Source: Deltaproteobacteria bacterium
GTDB taxonomy: Bacteria > Desulfobacterota > Desulfobacteria > Desulfobacterales > JAFDFH01
Reading direction: 5' to 3'
Length of the DNA stretch: 16,782 nt
NCBI GenBank assembly: GCA_019309945.1
Contig: JAFDFH010000014.1
Span: forward strand, 1 to 16,782
The notes beneath the pieces were generated by a model. It had not been told where the DNA came from. It worked only from the letters and a program-made list of their open reading frames with translations, and searched no databases. The position numbers and the translations under genes are program-made. Shown in pieces: positions 13,328 to 16,782 of this stretch. The stretch's first letter is position 1. Every line of letters begins with the position of its first letter.

Positions 13328-14497
13328 ATGAGCAACGAAAAATTTTTTTTTACATCTGAATCGGTGACCGAGGGACATCCTGACAAGGTTGCAGATGCCA
13401 TATCGGATTCCATACTGGATTCCATTATCGCGCAAGATAAAAATGCACGCGTTGCCTGTGAGACCCTTGTGACGACCGGCCTCGCTTTTATCGCCGGCGA
13501 AATTACGACCGACTGTTATGTAGATATACCCCGGGTTGTGCGAGATACCATCAGGGATATCGGATACCATTCATCCAGAATGGGTTTTGACTGGCAAACA
13601 TGCTCGGTTATTACCAGTATTGACCAGCAATCCTCTGATATTGCCCAGGGGGTAAACTTGGGTGAAGGATTGTTCAAGGATCAGGGCGCAGGCGACCAGG
13701 GACTGATGTTCGGATTTGCTACGAATGAGACACCTGAATTAATGCCCATGCCCATAACATATGCCCACAAGATATGCCATCGCCTTGCGACCGTGCGGAA
13801 AAGCGGGTCTCTTGATTTCTTAAGACCTGACGGCAAATCCCAGGTAACTATCGAATATGAAAACGGCTGCCCCAAACGTGTTGATACCGTGGTCATTGCG
13901 GCTCAACACAAACCGGATATTACCCACGAGGACTTAAAAGAATCTATCATTGAAGAAGTCATCAAGAAAGTTATCCCCCGGGAAATGACCGATGGGGATA
14001 CCCGCTATTTCATTAATGCAACCGGAAGATTTGTTGTCGGTGGGCCCATGGGCGACTGTGGTCTTACCGGCCGAAAGATCATCGTTGACACTTATGGAGG
14101 CCAGGGAAGTCACGGCGGCGGATGCTTTTCGGGGAAAGATCCATCTAAAGTGGATCGCAGTGCCTCTTATATGGCCAGGCATATCGCAAAAAATATTGTT
14201 GCGGCCGGCATAGCCAAAAAGTGTGAAATACAAATTGCTTATGCAATCGGTGTGGCCGAACCGGTCTCGGTTATGGTAGACCTTATGGGTACAGGCGTCA
14301 TCCCCAAGCACAGGGTTAAAGAAATAGTCCGGGAGGTCTTTGACTTGCGGCCCGCGGCAATTATAGAATATCTTGATCTTCTTCGGCCGATCTTCCGCAA
14401 AACTGCAGCATATGGCCATTTTGGGCGATCTGAACCTGAATTTACATGGGAAATGACAAATAAGATTGATGTTCTAAGAGAAAAGGCAGGAATTTAA
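13328..14497 (+). CDS. metK: S-adenosylmethionine synthetase (methionine adenosyltransferase)
   Basis: MetK makes S-adenosylmethionine from methionine and ATP in the cytoplasm. The 389-aa length is typical. The N-terminus has FTSESVTEGHPDKVADAIS with the ATP-binding His17. Signature 1, GAGDQGLMFGF, is at 120-130; signature 2, GGGCFSGKD, is at 263-271, with Cys where many enzymes have Ala. The substrate residues around IDQQSSDIAQGV (98-109) are intact. The ATG at 13328 has AAAGGAG at good spacing. It is followed 52 bp later by ahcY, so synthesis and recycling of the methyl donor are paired. The leader is a dispersed repeat rather than a recognisable SAM riboswitch. Confidence 0.97.
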   Translation: MSNEKFFFTSESVTEGHPDKVADAISDSILDSIIAQDKNARVACETLVTTGLAFIAGEITTDCYVDIPRVVRDTIRDIGYHSSRMGFDWQTCSVITSIDQQSSDIAQGVNLGEGLFKDQGAGDQGLMFGFATNETPELMPMPITYAHKICHRLATVRKSGSLDFLRPDGKSQVTIEYENGCPKRVDTVVIAAQHKPDITHEDLKESIIEEVIKKVIPREMTDGDTRYFINATGRFVVGGPMGDCGLTGRKIIVDTYGGQGSHGGGCFSGKDPSKVDRSASYMARHIAKNIVAAGIAKKCEIQIAYAIGVAEPVSVMVDLMGTGVIPKHRVKEIVREVFDLRPAAIIEYLDLLRPIFRKTAAYGHFGRSEPEFTWEMTNKIDVLREKAGI

Positions 14498-14549
14498 CTT
14501 TAATTTTATTTTGTAAACCAAAAAACAATCAGGGAGGAGTAATTAAATA

Positions 14550-15806
14550 ATGAACTATGATATTAAGGATATCAAACTCGCAAAGGAAGGTGCGCTTCGT
14601 ATCGAATGGGCGAATCAGAACATGCCGGTTCTAAACCGCATAAAAAAAAGATTTTCAAAAGAAAAGCCTCTAAAGGGAATTCGTCTGGGCGCCTGTCTGC
14701 ATGTAACCACCGAAAGCGCCTCCCTAATGGAGACATTAAAGGCCGGCGGTGCCACAGTATTCCTCTGTGCCTCCAATCCTTTAAGCACCCAGGACGATGT
14801 GGCCGCCTCACTTGTAAAAAATGACAAAATCCCTGTGTTTGCCATAAAGGGTGAAGACAACAAAACATATTACAAGCATTTAAATTCGGTTCTGGATATG
14901 AAGCCCCACTACACAATGGACGATGGAGCCGATCTTGTTTCCACGCTCCACACCGATCGATCAGAACTTATCCATCTGGTCAGGGGCGGCACAGAAGAGA
15001 CCACTACCGGAATCATACGCCTGAAAAGTATGGCCGCGGATGGAGTTTTAAAATACCCGATCATAGCGGTAAACGATGCCAAGACCAAGCATTTTTTTGA
15101 TAACCGCTATGGTACGGGCCAAAGTACCATGGATGGGATTATCCGCGCAACAAACCGGTTGATAGCAGGCGCCAGTTTTGTTGTGTGCGGTTATGGATGG
15201 TGTGGAAGGGGTCTTGCCATGCGCGCGCGGGGAATGGGGGCGAATGTGATAATTACCGAAATCGATCCGCTTGCGTCACTTGAAGCCGTCATGGAAGGTT
15301 TTACCGTTATGCCCATCCGGAAAGCTGCAAAAATCGGGAATTTTTTCTGCACGGTCACCGGCAACATCAATGTCATACGGAAAGATCACTTCGCAATCAT
15401 GAAAGATGGGGCCATTATATGCAATTCAGGTCATTTTAACGTTGAACTGGATATAGAAGGATTAAAATCTATTTCAAAATCTACAAAAACGATTAGGGAA
15501 TTTGTACAGGAATATGTTCTTAACAATGGCAAACGGATAAATCTGCTGGGTGAGGGCAGGCTTATCAATCTTGCAGCCGCTGAAGGTCATCCTGCAAGTG
15601 TGATGGACATGAGCTTTGCCAACCAGGCCCTTAGCATAGAACATATGGTAACAAGTAAAATGTCTCTTGAAAACGATGTCTATCCCGTGCCTGAACAGAT
15701 AGACATGGCAATTGCAAAAGAAAAACTGGCATCGATGGAGATTTCCATTGATAAACTGACGGCTGAACAAAAAAAATATTTAGCTTCGTGGACAATGGGA
15801 ACCTAA
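14550..15806 (+). CDS. ahcY: Adenosylhomocysteinase (S-adenosylhomocysteine hydrolase), short form
   Basis: AhcY splits S-adenosylhomocysteine into homocysteine and adenosine with bound NAD, relieving product inhibition of methyltransferases. Motifs: HVTTESASL with His51, MDDGADL (123-129), RGGTEETTTG (145-154), NDAKTKHFFDNRYGTGQS with Lys180 and Asp184, the Rossmann loop VCGYGWCGRG (212-221) and AEGHPASVMDMSF near the end. At 418 aa it lacks the roughly 40-residue insertion of many bacterial enzymes. It also lacks the usual C-terminal YRY-like tail that reaches the neighbouring NAD site, ending instead in SWTMGT, like the short archaeal and Thermotoga-type enzymes. GGAGGAG lies 10 nt before the ATG. 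Its stop is two bases from the stop of the convergent fecR-domain gene. Confidence 0.95.
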   Translation: MNYDIKDIKLAKEGALRIEWANQNMPVLNRIKKRFSKEKPLKGIRLGACLHVTTESASLMETLKAGGATVFLCASNPLSTQDDVAASLVKNDKIPVFAIKGEDNKTYYKHLNSVLDMKPHYTMDDGADLVSTLHTDRSELIHLVRGGTEETTTGIIRLKSMAADGVLKYPIIAVNDAKTKHFFDNRYGTGQSTMDGIIRATNRLIAGASFVVCGYGWCGRGLAMRARGMGANVIITEIDPLASLEAVMEGFTVMPIRKAAKIGNFFCTVTGNINVIRKDHFAIMKDGAIICNSGHFNVELDIEGLKSISKSTKTIREFVQEYVLNNGKRINLLGEGRLINLAAAEGHPASVMDMSFANQALSIEHMVTSKMSLENDVYPVPEQIDMAIAKEKLASMEISIDKLTAEQKKYLASWTMGT

Positions 15807-15808
15807 TT

Positions 15809-16579
15809 TTATTGAACACCGAGTATTTTATCTCTTTCCAGGTTCCAGCGTACCCAATCGTTTAGATCATCCTTTATCGAAAACCGGAAGGGTTTCGTGG
15901 CCGTCCCGTCCGGTCGTATATTTATCTGTTGTAATGCCTTCACGATATAGGTCCACTCTTCCATGGTCACAGGATGGGGACCCGGAACCGGATGAGGTCC
16001 TGATACCTTCGCTGGTTTCGTAATCTTTTCGGATTGTGAGGTGATATTCGCTTTATTAAGGCTGTTCACGACGATTTCGCCCCCATAAACTTTTACCATT
16101 ACCGAATCATCCGGGTTAACATTCACGCGATAAACGGTACCCCGTACACCGCTAACTGCTGTTTTGGTTAAAACCTCAAAACGCCCCCTTCCACCAAACA
16201 ATTTAGAGATTTTAGCCCATATCTTTCCCAGGACCATGCTTACTTTAATGTCCCGAAGTGTTTTCTCCTGGTCGAACGAAGCCGATATCAGTTCAAAAGT
16301 TGTCTGTTCACCAAAACGAATAAAGCTTCCCTCCGGCAACTTCACCTCAATCCTCGAATCCCTACCTGTTCTGACACGATCACCCGGGAATAGTAAATCG
16401 CCCTGGGTCAGGGATATCCCCTTTTTAATCAGCGTAGCCCTTCCTTCCAGGAAAGTAACTTCGGCTTGCCCGCTTTTAACTTCAACGGTACTCATTATAT
16501 TTTCTGCGCTTGCTAAACAGGGTACCAGAAAAATCGAAATCAACACCCATTGTATTCTTCTCGTTTTAAAAAGCCTCAT
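15809..16579 (-). CDS. FecR-domain exported protein
   Basis: This 256-aa protein carries a Sec signal peptide: MRLFKTRR, a hydrophobic core at about 10-22, and a likely ASA cleavage after residue 25. Cys21 follows Pro and does not fit a lipobox. The mature part contains a FecR domain (about 45-175). It starts with the GDLLFPGDRVRTGRDSRIEV segment and ends with TAVSGVRGTVYRVNV and VKVYGGEIVV, the usual FecR pattern. A proline/histidine linker holds two GPHPV(P/T) hexamers (194-205), followed by a small charged C-terminal region. There is no N-terminal cytoplasmic anti-sigma domain, so it is an envelope FecR-fold protein rather than a classical FecR regulator. GGAGC precedes the ATG. A possible partial gene lies upstream on the same strand. 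Its role is unknown. Confidence 0.85.
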   Translation of the reverse strand: MRLFKTRRIQWVLISIFLVPCLASAENIMSTVEVKSGQAEVTFLEGRATLIKKGISLTQGDLLFPGDRVRTGRDSRIEVKLPEGSFIRFGEQTTFELISASFDQEKTLRDIKVSMVLGKIWAKISKLFGGRGRFEVLTKTAVSGVRGTVYRVNVNPDDSVMVKVYGGEIVVNSLNKANITSQSEKITKPAKVSGPHPVPGPHPVTMEEWTYIVKALQQINIRPDGTATKPFRFSIKDDLNDWVRWNLERDKILGVQ

Positions 16580-16649
16580 TTCAACTGCTCCACAATGGTT
16601 AGGCGTTACTCGTTATCGGTTGTTTTAGCCCCCGACATCATTTTACATA

Positions 16650-16679
16650 CGCAACGAATGACAAAGAATGCGCAACGAA
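16650..16679. repeat. Direct repeat upstream of the fecR-domain gene
   Basis: CGCAACGAA occurs at 16650-16658 and 16671-16679, exactly 21 bp (two helical turns) apart, about 70-100 bp upstream of the FecR-domain start. The spacing would suit binding of a dimeric regulator on one DNA face. This is suggestive only; two 9-mers could arise by chance. Confidence 0.3.
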
Positions 16680-16697
16680 AACTAGTTTGTTTAGCTT

Positions 16698-16782
16698 TTA
16701 GTACTTTTGAAGCTGGGTTTTAAGGAGCCGGATACTTAACAGTGCTTCCGCGCCTGAAACAGCTTCCATAGGGCCAAACTCC
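16698..16782 (-). CDS. Possible C-terminal end of an unidentified gene (cut by window edge)
   Basis: A minus-strand frame stays open from the window edge to TAA at 16700-16698 and reads EFGPMEAVSGAEALLSIRLL and then KTQLQKY. Its composition looks protein-like, and it would lie upstream of and on the same strand as the FecR-domain gene. Only 28 codons are visible and no family can be named. Another minus-strand frame is also open for about 20 codons, so this remains tentative. Confidence 0.35.
   Translation of the reverse strand, partial: EFGPMEAVSGAEALLSIRLLKTQLQKY

Noticed and set aside
13934..14419. 161-codon open frame on the minus strand inside metK
   Set aside because: It is a shadow of the metK coding sequence, with no ribosome site or recognisable protein.
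1..16782. CRISPR array, insertion sequence or prophage
   Set aside because: No regularly spaced direct repeats, transposase, integrase or phage genes were seen on either strand.

Overview
The window looks like a chromosomal segment of an anaerobic Gram-negative bacterium, most plausibly a Desulfobacterota (deltaproteobacterial) lineage. This is an inference from the gene families, the Mrp/MBH-style antiporter cluster, the short-type S-adenosylhomocysteinase and the dispersed intergenic repeats. No rRNA or other phylogenetic marker is present, so the assignment is tentative. No mobile element, CRISPR array or confident RNA gene was found.

Layout. Positions 1-1820 (minus strand) hold the start of a peptide/nickel-type ABC importer operon: a periplasmic family 5 substrate-binding protein followed by the N-terminus of a DppB-like permease that runs out of the window. 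Divergent from it, with a good sigma70-type promoter on each strand, is a cytidylate-kinase-like protein (2125-2769). Positions 2920-11331 (plus strand) form a long cluster for a multisubunit Mrp-type cation/proton antiporter. The order is MrpE, MrpF, MrpG, an 81-aa MbhD/DUF4040 protein, an MbhE-MrpB fusion, MrpC, MrpD, a second NuoL/MrpA-like subunit, a 41-aa single-helix protein, an 80-aa two-helix protein, and a third 595-aa MrpD/NuoL-like subunit. Positions 11698-12174 encode a lone cyclic-nucleotide-binding-fold protein. Then come panC (apparently with an AUC start), metK and ahcY. A convergent fecR-domain gene and a possible gene end close the window on the minus strand.

How the genes work together. 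The Mrp-like genes would build a membrane complex coupling proton and sodium movement. No complete MrpA is present: its parts are spread over the second or third NuoL-like protein, the MbhD piece and the MbhE half of the fusion. This is the arrangement of membrane-bound hydrogenase-type (MBH) modules, but no hydrogenase or iron-sulfur genes lie in the window. MetK and AhcY make and recycle S-adenosylmethionine, and PanC feeds coenzyme A synthesis.

The most interesting non-coding structure is a set of intergenic repeats. A pair about 120-148 bp long lies directly upstream of the second antiporter subunit and of metK. A 225-bp foldback element and a REP-like hairpin sit inside the antiporter cluster.
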